The position numbers were made by a program, and so were the translations under genes. The notes under the pieces were generated by a model. That model saw nothing but the letters and a program-made list of their open reading frames with translations. It did not search any database and was not told the origin of the DNA. This document shows positions 1-5,372 of a stretch of DNA of 5,424 nt, in pieces (the first letter of the stretch is position 1; each line of letters begins with the position of its first letter). The DNA is taken from positions 1-5,424 of the forward strand of contig JAJBVU010000204.1 of the NCBI GenBank assembly GCA_020859645.1, given 5' to 3'. This stretch comes from Eubacterium sp. GTDB taxonomy: Bacteria; Bacillota; Clostridia; Lachnospirales; CAG-274.

Positions 1-9
1 CTTTAAGCT

Positions 10-795
10 ATGACGGATAAGCACAGTGTTTTAAAGAATATACAGGATAATGACCTTAAAATGTTTTTGGCTAAGGGTCTTGACAAAGCTGTTATGGCTC
101 AAAAGCGGCAAATTCCCTGTTTTACGGAATTTGCGGAGCCTGTGAGAGTTGAGAAGCTCAGAGAGCTTTTAAAGAAGGAACAGGGGCTCAAGGTCAGAAT
201 ATGGGGCGGCTATGAGGGGGCTGAACGGCTTATGGCAGGGTTTTATCCCGAATACGCCGAAGAGGAGCCCTTTCCCATATGCGCCGTTAAAATTGAATAT
301 AACGCCAAATACTCAAAGGGCTTAAGCCACAGAGATTTTTTGGGTTCCGTTTTGGGGCTTGGAATCGAACGGGGCAAAACAGGGGACATTATCCCATCAG
401 AGGGCTTTGCTCTTGTTATGTGCTGCACTGACGTTGCTGACTTTATTTCAGCCAATCTTGAAAAGGTAGGCAGAACCGCCGTTCGGTGCAAAACCGTTTC
501 AGATTATGAGAGCTTAATTGCGGCTCCCGAGGTTAAAGAGGCTGTTAAAACCTTTGCGTCTTTAAGGCTTGACGCTGTTTTGGCAGGGGCGTTTAATATT
601 TCACGTTCCGCCGCTAATGAAGCGGTCAAAAGCGGCAGGGTTTTTGTAAACAGACTGCCTGTTGAAAACCCGTCGAAAAAGACAGACTGCGGCGATATTA
701 TAACCCTTAGAGGAAAGGGCAGAATAAAGCTGCTTGAGGTTTTGGGCAGCACTAAAAAGGATAAATTAGTTGTTAAGTTTCAAAGCTTTAATTAG
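10..795 (+). CDS. ylmH: YlmH-family S4-domain RNA-binding protein
   Basis: The 261-aa product matches the YlmH family in length and layout. Residues about 75-155 form the family's RRM-like domain, including the hallmark stretch at 105-129 (LSHRDFLG, then LGIERGKTGDI). Residues about 183-240 form an S4 RNA-binding domain (SLRLDAVLAGAFNISRS, then SGRVFVN and the GDIITLRGKGR loop). S4 domains bind structured rRNA or tRNA. In Bacillus subtilis YlmH has been linked to ribosome-associated quality control, and its gene lies in the ylm cluster beside divIVA; here too divIVA follows after 19 nt, so the two are probably co-transcribed. An in-frame stop at 4-6 lies just upstream, so ATG 10 is the first possible ATG; the ribosome binding site would lie mostly outside the window. 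The S4 and family motifs are seen in the translation; the quality-control role is carried over from the family. Confidence 0.93.
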   Translation: MTDKHSVLKNIQDNDLKMFLAKGLDKAVMAQKRQIPCFTEFAEPVRVEKLRELLKKEQGLKVRIWGGYEGAERLMAGFYPEYAEEEPFPICAVKIEYNAKYSKGLSHRDFLGSVLGLGIERGKTGDIIPSEGFALVMCCTDVADFISANLEKVGRTAVRCKTVSDYESLIAAPEVKEAVKTFASLRLDAVLAGAFNISRSAANEAVKSGRVFVNRLPVENPSKKTDCGDIITLRGKGRIKLLEVLGSTKKDKLVVKFQSFN

Positions 796-800
796 AAATT

Positions 801-806
801 AGGAGG
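801..806 (+). promoter_or_regulatory. Ribosome binding site of divIVA
   Basis: A perfect AGGAGG lies in the 19-nt gap after ylmH. Its spacing decides the divIVA start: 8 nt to TTG 815, which opens the DivIVA frame, but only 3 nt to the out-of-frame ATG at 810, whose frame stops after eight codons. Confidence 0.9.
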
Positions 807-814
807 GAAATGTT

Positions 815-1297
815 TTGCTTACACCTATTGATATAGAAACCGCCGAATTTAAAAAGGTTGCTTTGGGCTATGCCCCTGACGCAGTAGACGAATTTTTGAA
901 TAAGGTTATTGAAGAATTTGAAAGACTTTATAAGGAAAACTCTTCCCTTAAGGATAAGCTTAAAAACACCGAAGAAGCACTGGAGCATTATAAGTCTTTG
1001 GAGGACTCTATTAAAAGCTCAATTGTGCTTGCGGAAAAGGCTTCATCTACAGCTAAGAGAAACGCTGCGGAACAGGCTGCAAACATAATTAAAGCGGCTC
1101 AGATTAAAGCCGATGAAAGGCTTGTTGAAGCCGCAAATGAAAAGGCAAGGCTTGAAAGCGAAATTGCACAGCTTAAAGGCAGATATGCTATTCTCACCTC
1201 CGGCATAAGGGGGCTTATAAATGCCGAGCTTGAATACATAGATAAAAGCGAAGAGCTTTTGAACAGTGTGACAGCTGATAAAAAAGACGATAAATAA
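815..1297 (+). CDS. divIVA: DivIVA-domain cell-division/polarity scaffold
   Basis: The 160-aa product begins with the classic DivIVA N-terminal motif (residues 3-28: TPIDIETAEF, then GYAPDAVDEFL), which targets the protein to negatively curved membrane at septa and poles. From about residue 32 to 150 it is rich in Lys, Glu, Ala and Leu with heptad-like spacing, as expected for the parallel coiled coil through which DivIVA oligomerises. In Gram-positive bacteria it recruits division-site or polar partners (MinJ/MinD in Bacillus). The start is TTG at 815, fixed by the AGGAGG 8 nt upstream and by the family N-terminus; no in-frame ATG would preserve the motif. The gene follows ylmH in the same probable operon and ends in a strong terminator 18 nt after its stop. 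The Lys/Asp-rich tail is unremarkable. Confidence 0.95.
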   Translation: MLTPIDIETAEFKKVALGYAPDAVDEFLNKVIEEFERLYKENSSLKDKLKNTEEALEHYKSLEDSIKSSIVLAEKASSTAKRNAAEQAANIIKAAQIKADERLVEAANEKARLESEIAQLKGRYAILTSGIRGLINAELEYIDKSEELLNSVTADKKDDK

Positions 1298-1315
1298 CAG
1301 AATAATAAATAAAAG

Positions 1316-1341
1316 AAAGGCTGCCGAAAAGCAGCCTTTTT
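1316..1341 (+). terminator. Intrinsic terminator of ylmH-divIVA operon
   Basis: A perfect 9-bp stem (AAAGGCTGC at 1316-1324, GCAGCCTTT at 1331-1339) with a 6-nt CGAAAA loop runs into a T5 tract at 1337-1341. It sits 18 nt after the divIVA stop, so divIVA is probably the last gene of its transcript. Confidence 0.88.
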
Positions 1342-1390
1342 CAATGCATTTTAATATTGTCTGATAATAAGTTTACTGATAAGGAAATTG

Positions 1391-1439
1391 CCCCACCTCT
1401 CCGTCACACTACGTGTGCCAAGTCCACAATTTATTGTGG
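1391..1439. repeat. Palindrome-rich intergenic segment
   Basis: Two small hairpins occur side by side: CACAC/GTGTG (1405-1409 and 1413-1417, 3-nt loop) and CCACAAT/ATTGTGG (1424-1430 and 1433-1439, 2-nt spacer). The leading CCCCACCTCTCCGTCAC resembles the start of dispersed palindromic intergenic units I recall from gut Clostridia, but that likeness is from memory only. The segment lies between the two terminator-like hairpins of the divIVA-recombinase junction and may be part of, or close to, the element's attachment junction. Confidence 0.4.
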
Positions 1440-1456
1440 TAAAAATAATTCTTTTG

Positions 1457-1486
1457 AGGACGGCTTAAGTGCCGTCCTTATTTTAT
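1457..1486 (+). terminator. Second terminator-like hairpin, possibly bidirectional
   Basis: A perfect 8-bp GC-rich stem (AGGACGGC at 1457-1464, GCCGTCCT at 1471-1478) with loop TTAAGT is followed on the + strand by TTATTTTATG. On the - strand the same hairpin begins 11 nt after the recombinase stop, but there it is followed by CAAAAG rather than a clean T tract. It is therefore a better + strand terminator, though it may also end the convergent recombinase transcript. Confidence 0.6.
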
Positions 1487-1489
1487 GTT

Positions 1490-3094
1490 TTAAACCTTTA
1501 CTTTGCCGATGAAGCGGTAGTAGATTTCAACCGAGATTATCGAGTTTTCGTTATTGTCAGATGTTTCGTGAATAACGATTTTTTGAATAAGGTTGTTCAG
1601 AAGAACTTCGTTTAACTCGGTTATTTCTGTATACTGTTCCAACAGGTCAGCAAATTCTTTGGCTGATTTTGTTTGCTGTGCTTTATCGGCAAGATTACGT
1701 TGAATTTCGTTTAGCCGCTCTTTAAGGTTTGTTTCTTCCCTTTCGAGGTTTTGAGACATTACAGCATATCTTTCGGCTGAAATGCGTTTGAAAACCTTGT
1801 CCTCATACATACTTTGAATGATTTCACAGATTTCCGAAAGGCGCTTTTTTATTTTGTCCTGTTCCTTTTGGAATAGAACTTTTTCATCTGAACTTTGTTT
1901 GTCCGAAAAGCCTGCAAGGTGGTTTATATAGGCTTCTTTATTTGTATTCACAAAACAGATGTGGCGGTTTAAATCATTCAGCACAAGGTCATATATAACG
2001 CTGACACTGACTGAATGAGGAGTACACCACTCTTTACCGTAATGATTGTACCATGAACACATATATTTATGGTCTTTCTTTGAAGTAATATCTTTTTTAT
2101 AAACAAAGTTTTTTCCGCATTCACCGCATTTAATTAAGCCCTTAAAAATGTTGTCGGGGTTGGGCTGTGCAAAAGGCTTTTTAACGCTTATTCGCTGCTG
2201 AACGGTTTCAAAATCTTCATAGCTTACAAGAGCTTCGTGAGTACCTGCAACCCTTATCCATTCGTTTTCCGAAAGCCTTATAAGCCGCTTATCTTTAAAT
2301 GACTTTGTGGCGTACTTTCGGTTGACCATATCGCCTGTATATATAGGATTGCTGAGAATATTTTTTACACTTGTATTGCTCCAGGCATAGTGAAATTTTC
2401 TTGTTTCGGAAGAGTTTGTCACTCTTTCAGTATCACGCAGATATGCGTTTGGTGTGAGTATGTGCTCCTCTTTAAGAATATTCGCAATTTCACTGCAAGT
2501 CATACCCTCCAAAGCCATAGAAAACATACGCTTTACCGTAGGTGCGTTTTCGTTGGGTATAAGCTTGTGCTTGTCCTCCGGTGATTTTGCATAGCCGTAT
2601 GGAGCGAAGTTGCCCATATATTCACCGTTAAGAGCTTTCGTTTTGATTGCGGAGCGGATTTTGCGGCTGATGACCTTTGCATACCATTCATTGATGATAT
2701 TTTTGAACGGAGCAAAATCATTTTCACCGCTAACAGTATCAACATTGTCATTTACGGCAATAAATCGCACATCTCTTTGCGGAAAGAAAATTTCCGTATA
2801 ATAGCCTGTCTGCAAATATTCTCGACCTAAACGTGACAGGTCTTTTACTATTACGGCTTCAACTCTGCCTGCTTCGATTTCGGAAACCATTCTCTTAAAA
2901 CTCGGTCTTTCGAAATTTGTACCGCTCCAGCCGTCGTCAATGAAATATTCACAGTTGGTAAAGCCGTTCTCTTCCGCATAGCGTTTAAGCATTGCCTTTT
3001 GTGTCTGTATACTTGCACTGTCGCCGCTGTACTCGTCATCTCTGCTGAGCCTGCAATAAAGAGCTGTTATTTTATCAAATCGCTGTTTTTCCAT
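1490..3094 (-). CDS. Large serine recombinase (TnpX/Tn4451-type integrase-excisionase)
   Basis: The 534-aa protein is a large serine recombinase, catalysing site-specific integration or excision of the element through a covalent phosphoserine-DNA intermediate. Counting from ATG 3094: a resolvase-type catalytic domain (about 8-150) starts with ALYCRLSRDDE, placing the nucleophile at Ser17, with the KDLSRLGRE arginine motif at 84-92; the recombinase domain follows (about 157-305, with FAPYGY at 163-168); then a zinc ribbon (Cys323, Cys326, Cys346, Cys357), a Lys/Glu-rich coiled coil (about 408-485) and a C-terminal DUF4368-like segment ending in SVEIYYRFIG. Length and domain order are those of a complete enzyme. 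The frame stays open upstream to a TTG at 3130, but that codon has no ribosome binding site, whereas ATG 3094 has AAGG 9 nt upstream. The gene is convergent with divIVA and divergent from the STAND gene. It has its own promoter at 3142-3170. The enzyme class is clear; the target site is unknown. Confidence 0.93.
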   Translation of the reverse strand: MEKQRFDKITALYCRLSRDDEYSGDSASIQTQKAMLKRYAEENGFTNCEYFIDDGWSGTNFERPSFKRMVSEIEAGRVEAVIVKDLSRLGREYLQTGYYTEIFFPQRDVRFIAVNDNVDTVSGENDFAPFKNIINEWYAKVISRKIRSAIKTKALNGEYMGNFAPYGYAKSPEDKHKLIPNENAPTVKRMFSMALEGMTCSEIANILKEEHILTPNAYLRDTERVTNSSETRKFHYAWSNTSVKNILSNPIYTGDMVNRKYATKSFKDKRLIRLSENEWIRVAGTHEALVSYEDFETVQQRISVKKPFAQPNPDNIFKGLIKCGECGKNFVYKKDITSKKDHKYMCSWYNHYGKEWCTPHSVSVSVIYDLVLNDLNRHICFVNTNKEAYINHLAGFSDKQSSDEKVLFQKEQDKIKKRLSEICEIIQSMYEDKVFKRISAERYAVMSQNLEREETNLKERLNEIQRNLADKAQQTKSAKEFADLLEQYTEITELNEVLLNNLIQKIVIHETSDNNENSIISVEIYYRFIGKVKV

Positions 3095-3103
3095 TTGTGT
3101 TTG

Positions 3104-3116
3104 CCTTGTCCTTTCC
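3104..3116 (-). promoter_or_regulatory. Ribosome binding site of the recombinase
   Basis: Read on the - strand this is GGAAAGGACAAGG. The last AAGG is 9 nt before ATG 3094, supporting that start over the upstream in-frame TTG at 3130, which has no Shine-Dalgarno sequence. Confidence 0.65.
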
Positions 3117-3191
3117 AAACAGCAATTCAAGATTTAAGATTATTTTACCAATAATTTATGGTTTTGTAAAGGTCTTTTGAAATTGCTGTTT
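3117..3191. repeat. Inverted repeat bracketing the recombinase promoter
   Basis: AAACAGCAATT at 3117-3127 and its exact complement AATTGCTGTTT at 3181-3191 form an 11-bp perfect inverted repeat, extendable by three more pairs (CAA/TTG) with one bulged A. The 53-bp interior holds the -35 and -10 of the recombinase promoter. One arm would be transcribed in the recombinase leader while the other lies upstream of the -35, so a DNA-level role (paired operator, recombinase binding site or switch) is likelier than an RNA hairpin. This is inferred from position only. Confidence 0.7.
3142..3170 (-). promoter_or_regulatory. Predicted sigma-A promoter of the recombinase
   Basis: On the - strand, TTTACA (3170-3165; five of six match TTGACA) and TAAAAT (3147-3142; five of six match TATAAT) are separated by exactly 17 nt. 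Transcription would start near 3135, giving a leader of about 40 nt to ATG 3094. A second, weaker pair (TTGTCG, 16 nt, TATAAA) lies just upstream. Confidence 0.65.
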
Positions 3192-3359
3192 TATAATTTA
3201 ATATTTTCGTTCGACAATATTTGGTAGATAAATTTTTTTAAATGTGATAAAATTAAATCTGTTAGAAACTGTCTGTAATAATTGAACTATAAAATACAGC
3301 AGAGAAAATTGCATTGTTTGAAATTTGTCCAAAAGTTGTGAAAATCTAAGCAGAGGAAA

Positions 3360-4037
3360 ATGAGGAGGGATACCAAAATAAAACCGTTTTGCTTTAGTAC
3401 AATTATGGAAAAATTCTTAGATGGTATGTCTGTAAATGAAAGCGGTAAAAAAATGAATCTTATAAACAATTTGTTTGTCGGATATATACAGGATAAGAAG
3501 ATGTCAAACCTTAATTTCGACTTAGACCCGGGAAATATCAGCAGATGGTTTAGCGGCGAAGAAAGACCATCGCCTGCTATTGCAGATTTCTATAAAAACA
3601 AGGGTGATTTAGCATATGACATTCAAAATAAGGTTTTTCCGCTTCTTGTTGACAAGGATAAAGTTGTTGAAGAACTATATGATTTACTTGTAAAAGATAA
3701 ATGGCTTTCGGAAAGTAAAAAGGCAGAAGTTTCGGCTGGTTACCCTTATAGTGATGATGAAGAAGAAAAAGCTAACTTTATGGGAAGAGCGGTGTTTTTA
3801 AGTTTACAGATGGGAAAGCTTTTGTTTGATCCTAAAACCGGACAGCCTATCGATTACAGTGAAAAATCGCCCAACCCCGAGGACTATCTTCGTAATAACG
3901 TTGTTCCGAAACCACAGAGAAATTTCTGCGGCAGAGAGAAAGAGTTGCAGGAAGTCCACGCTATGCTTGAAAGTGAGAGTAAAATATTCATTAAGGGTAT
4001 AGCGGGAATTGGCAAAAGTGAGTTTGTGAAAGCTTGA
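3360..4037 (+). pseudogene. STAND NTPase, 5' fragment (N-terminal domain to Walker A)
   Basis: The 225-aa frame starts an NB-ARC-like STAND ATPase and stops just after Walker A. Residues 1-180 are an N-terminal region I cannot assign; within it NISRWFSGEERPSP (59-72) resembles the recognition part of a helix-turn-helix. NFCGREKELQEV (188-199) is the typical entry to the NTPase domain, and GIAGIGKS (213-220) is the Walker A motif that binds ATP. The frame then meets TGA at 4035-4037, whereas Walker B and later motifs continue at once in another frame (next entry). An intact protein would carry about 60-80 residues between these motifs, so an internal deletion with frameshift has broken the gene. 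ATG 3360 has a weak AGAGG only 3 nt upstream; a perfect AGGAGG oddly lies inside codons 2-3. Intact relatives act as signalling ATPases, some in phage defence; the role here is inferred. Confidence 0.75.
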
Positions 4038-4687
4038 AAGAAGATGTGTTGGTTATTGTCGATAATTTTGATATTGCTCCGTCAGATGAGGAATTTCTTG
4101 ATGAAATGTTGGAAAGCTACAGATGTAAAATCTTATTCACAACAAGAAGCGATTTTGATAAAGATTTTTATACAAGCTATACATTAAGAGAAATGCCGCA
4201 AACGGTGCTTTTTAATTTAGTTTCCAAAATCTACAGTAAAGCAGAAAATTATAAAGATACTGTAATGCAGATTATAGATGAGGTGAATAATCATACACTT
4301 TGTGTTGAGCTTGCCGCAAGGCTTATGGGAAAAGCCAGAAGATCTCTGACCCCCGATGAACTTTTAAGTTACCTTCGTTCAGATTATGGCGTTATGAAGT
4401 CTCAAAGGCTTGTCAATCTTAAGAAAGACGGCAAGACCGAATCAAAAACTTATTACAGTCATATCCATAAACTTATTTCGTTGGCTGAACTTTCGGAGAA
4501 GGACAAATATATAATGCAAAATATGGCGTTAGTTCCTTATGAGGGTATAAATTTTAATTCCTTTTCCAACTGGCTGACATCTGCCGAAATAGATGACCGA
4601 AAACAGTTTAATATTTTAATTGCAAGCAAATCTGTCATAAAAACGATGAAATCACAACTAATGATATTGGGGCTTATAAAGCTATAG
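4034..4687 (+). pseudogene. STAND NTPase, 3' fragment (Walker B to winged helix), truncated
   Basis: This 217-codon frame continues the STAND ATPase after the deletion. It opens directly with Walker B (VLVIVDNFD, residues 5-13), then RCKILFTTRSDF (30-41), the NB-ARC 'TTR' sensor motif. HTLCVELAARLM (87-98) corresponds to the GLPL-like region of the ARC subdomain, and residues about 150-185 (LAELSEKDKYIMQNMAL, then GINFNSFSNWL) look like the winged-helix part that ends a STAND module. The C-terminal sensor or repeat domain usual for STAND proteins is missing: after about residue 195 the sequence loses coherence and stops at TAG 4685-4687. Its apparent TTG start is just the junction sequence, with no ribosome binding site, so I treat it as the distal half of one broken gene rather than a second gene. 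Confidence 0.75.
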
Positions 4688-4759
4688 AAAAAGCTGCACA
4701 AGGGAAATATGACAGTTAGGGAAATGCTGAAAAATTCAAAACAAAAAAATGATTTTTGA
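4612..4759 (+). pseudogene. Possible remnant of an unidentified gene's 3' end
   Basis: Beyond the coherent STAND sequence, the frame beginning at 4612 reads a protein-like stretch (QICHKNDEITTNDIGAY, then KAIEKAAQGKYDS) to TAG 4717-4719. A neighbouring frame then gives VREMLKNSKQKNDF and a stop at 4757-4759. Joined by a small indel near 4716 the two make a plausible charged, helical C-terminus. I do not recognise the family. It could be the tail of another element gene fused to the STAND fragment by a deletion, or chance open frames in A-rich DNA. Confidence 0.3.
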
Positions 4760-4796
4760 TAAAATTATTTTTTGTTGCCTCAAATCAGCATTTTCC
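4720..4796. repeat. Long A/T-rich imperfect palindrome
   Basis: The outer arms GGAAATGCTGA (4720-4730) and TCAGCATTTTCC (4785-4796) pair over 11 bp with one bulged T. An inner stem, AACAAAAAAAT (4740-4750) with ATTTTTTGTT (4767-4776), pairs over 10 bp with one bulge. The structure fills the gap between the STAND debris and the relaxase remnant. It could be a terminator, a small non-autonomous repeat or a scar; no coding role is likely. Confidence 0.55.
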
Positions 4797-4994
4797 AGTC
4801 TGTTAAATATTGTTACCGCCGTAATCACAGCTAAAGAACAAGCTAAATCTCAAAGCGAATTTATCTCTTTGCTTGAACAGCAAGGTATTAAAACCACTTG
4901 GCAGGACGACCGCAAATACATAACATTTTCTGACTATGAAAATCACAAGGTCAGAAACAAAAAATTATCAGAAACATTTAAAATAAAATTAGGA

Positions 4995-5000
4995 AAGGAG
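4995..5000 (+). promoter_or_regulatory. Ribosome binding site of the nested small ORF
   Basis: AAGGAG lies 10 nt before ATG 5011. It sits within relaxase coding sequence and is immediately followed by an in-frame relaxase ATG (5001) that is too close to be served. This favours ATG 5011 as a real translation start. Confidence 0.6.
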
Positions 5001-5010
5001 ATGTTATTAG

Positions 5011-5274
5011 ATGAATTTAAGTCAAATTATGAAAGAGAAGCTGCCGGCACAGTGCAAGCCTTTGGCTCAACCGAAAATGACATCGGAGGAAATAGAACAG
5101 ACAGTCAGCAGCTTCGGCAGTATGACACAGGACGAAATATATCAGACAGTCAGTGGCTTGAACCCGACGGATATGAAGGAGATAATTTTGAAGCTGCAAT
5201 TGACTGTCTCCGAAATGCAATCTCTCAATCTGAAAGCAAAATCGGAGCTGATGAAAGCAGGCGAGAAAATGTAA
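5011..5274 (+). CDS. Small helical protein nested out of frame in the relaxase tail
   Basis: An 87-aa product of unknown family, read in the +1 frame relative to the relaxase and wholly inside it. In favour of a real gene: a good AAGGAG 10 nt before the ATG, and a sensible amphipathic composition (MTSEEIEQTVSSF, then MTQDEIYQTVSGL, then a Leu/Lys/Glu-rich helix up to SELMKAGEKM). No signal peptide, membrane segment or cysteine motif is visible apart from one lone Cys near residue 15. A 15-residue unit is duplicated in tandem (residues 23-37 and 38-52). Against: the overlapping relaxase frame is also open and plausible, so either frame could be the shadow. If real, translation would be coupled to the relaxase, suggesting a transfer accessory role; that is speculation. 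No function is assigned. Confidence 0.5.
   Translation: MNLSQIMKEKLPAQCKPLAQPKMTSEEIEQTVSSFGSMTQDEIYQTVSGLNPTDMKEIILKLQLTVSEMQSLNLKAKSELMKAGEKM
5077..5166 (+). repeat. Two 45-bp tandem units
   Basis: Unit 1 (5077-5121) and unit 2 (5122-5166) match at about 32 of 45 positions by eye, including the identical CAGACAGTCAG at 5098-5108 and 5143-5153. Because 45 is a multiple of three, both the nested ORF and the relaxase frame keep phase across the duplication. Confidence 0.7.
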
Positions 5275-5329
5275 CAGTTCAGCCAAATAATTCGCAAAAC
5301 GTTTGCTCAGAACTTTTCCTTGCGGAAAA

Positions 5330-5372
5330 GCAGATGCCTTGATTTTTTCGTAGAAAAATTCAAGGTATCTGT
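5330..5372. terminator. Long hairpin at the relaxase stop codon (terminator or repeat)
   Basis: Arms 5330-5349 and 5353-5372 pair over 20 positions with a 3-nt GTA loop: 17 Watson-Crick pairs, two G-T wobbles and one T-T mismatch. The relaxase stop TGA (5340-5342) is inside the left arm. Neither strand has an ideal T tract directly after the stem, so a classical terminator is only one option. A weaker hairpin (TCCGA/TCGGA, 5372-5376 and 5383-5387) abuts it, and another (GCCGT/ACGGC, 5405-5409 and 5413-5417) follows. Confidence 0.55.

Larger units (their letters stand above)
4749..5342 (+). pseudogene. MobA-type relaxase, C-terminal fragment
   Basis: Relaxases nick one strand at oriT and lead it into the recipient cell during conjugation. 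From about 4830 this frame reads TAKEQAKSQSEFISLLEQQG, then TTWQDDRKYITFSDYENHK, VRNKKLSETFKIKLGKE and LLDEFKSNYERE. The pattern 'EFI..LE.QGI...WQD..K.ITF...KVRN.KL' marks the segment after the catalytic domain in clostridial MobA-type relaxases. The catalytic N-terminus (tyrosine and HxH metal site) is absent, and the window upstream has no room for it, so the gene is 5'-truncated; the first 20-odd codons from ATG 4749 look like junction sequence and have no ribosome binding site. The hydrophilic, Asn/Asp/Ser-rich tail overlaps the small gene at 5011-5274. The family is recognised from memory of its consensus, not by search. Confidence 0.65.

Noticed and set aside
243..491. Open frame on the - strand opposite ylmH
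   Set aside because: It mirrors a strongly recognised YlmH coding region and has no ribosome binding site or recognisable motif; the same holds for the - strand frame at 504-752.
788..1344. Open frames on the - strand opposite divIVA (788-988 and 1099-1344)
   Set aside because: They are Phe/Ser/Leu-rich antisense shadows of a charged coiled-coil gene; one also runs through the divIVA terminator.
1391..1486. CRISPR array or riboswitch in the divIVA-recombinase gap
   Set aside because: The palindromes differ from each other and do not recur at regular spacing, and no riboswitch-like core followed by a gene on the same strand is present.
2390..3039. Several frames of 60-70 codons overlapping the recombinase on both strands
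   Set aside because: All lie within conserved recombinase domains and have no ribosome binding sites or family signatures.
3287..3469. Hydrophobic 60-aa frame on the - strand across the STAND start
   Set aside because: It looks like a membrane peptide only because it is antisense to A-rich DNA; it has no ribosome binding site and overlaps the STAND N-terminus.
3490..4687. Reading the two STAND frames as two separate functional genes
   Set aside because: Walker A is at the very end of one and Walker B at the very start of the other; neither half could work alone and the second has no credible start.
5017..5286. Long open frame on the - strand opposite the nested ORF, open to the window edge
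   Set aside because: Its only start codon is a TTG without a ribosome binding site, and the Leu/Cys/His/Phe-rich composition is typical of antisense reading.
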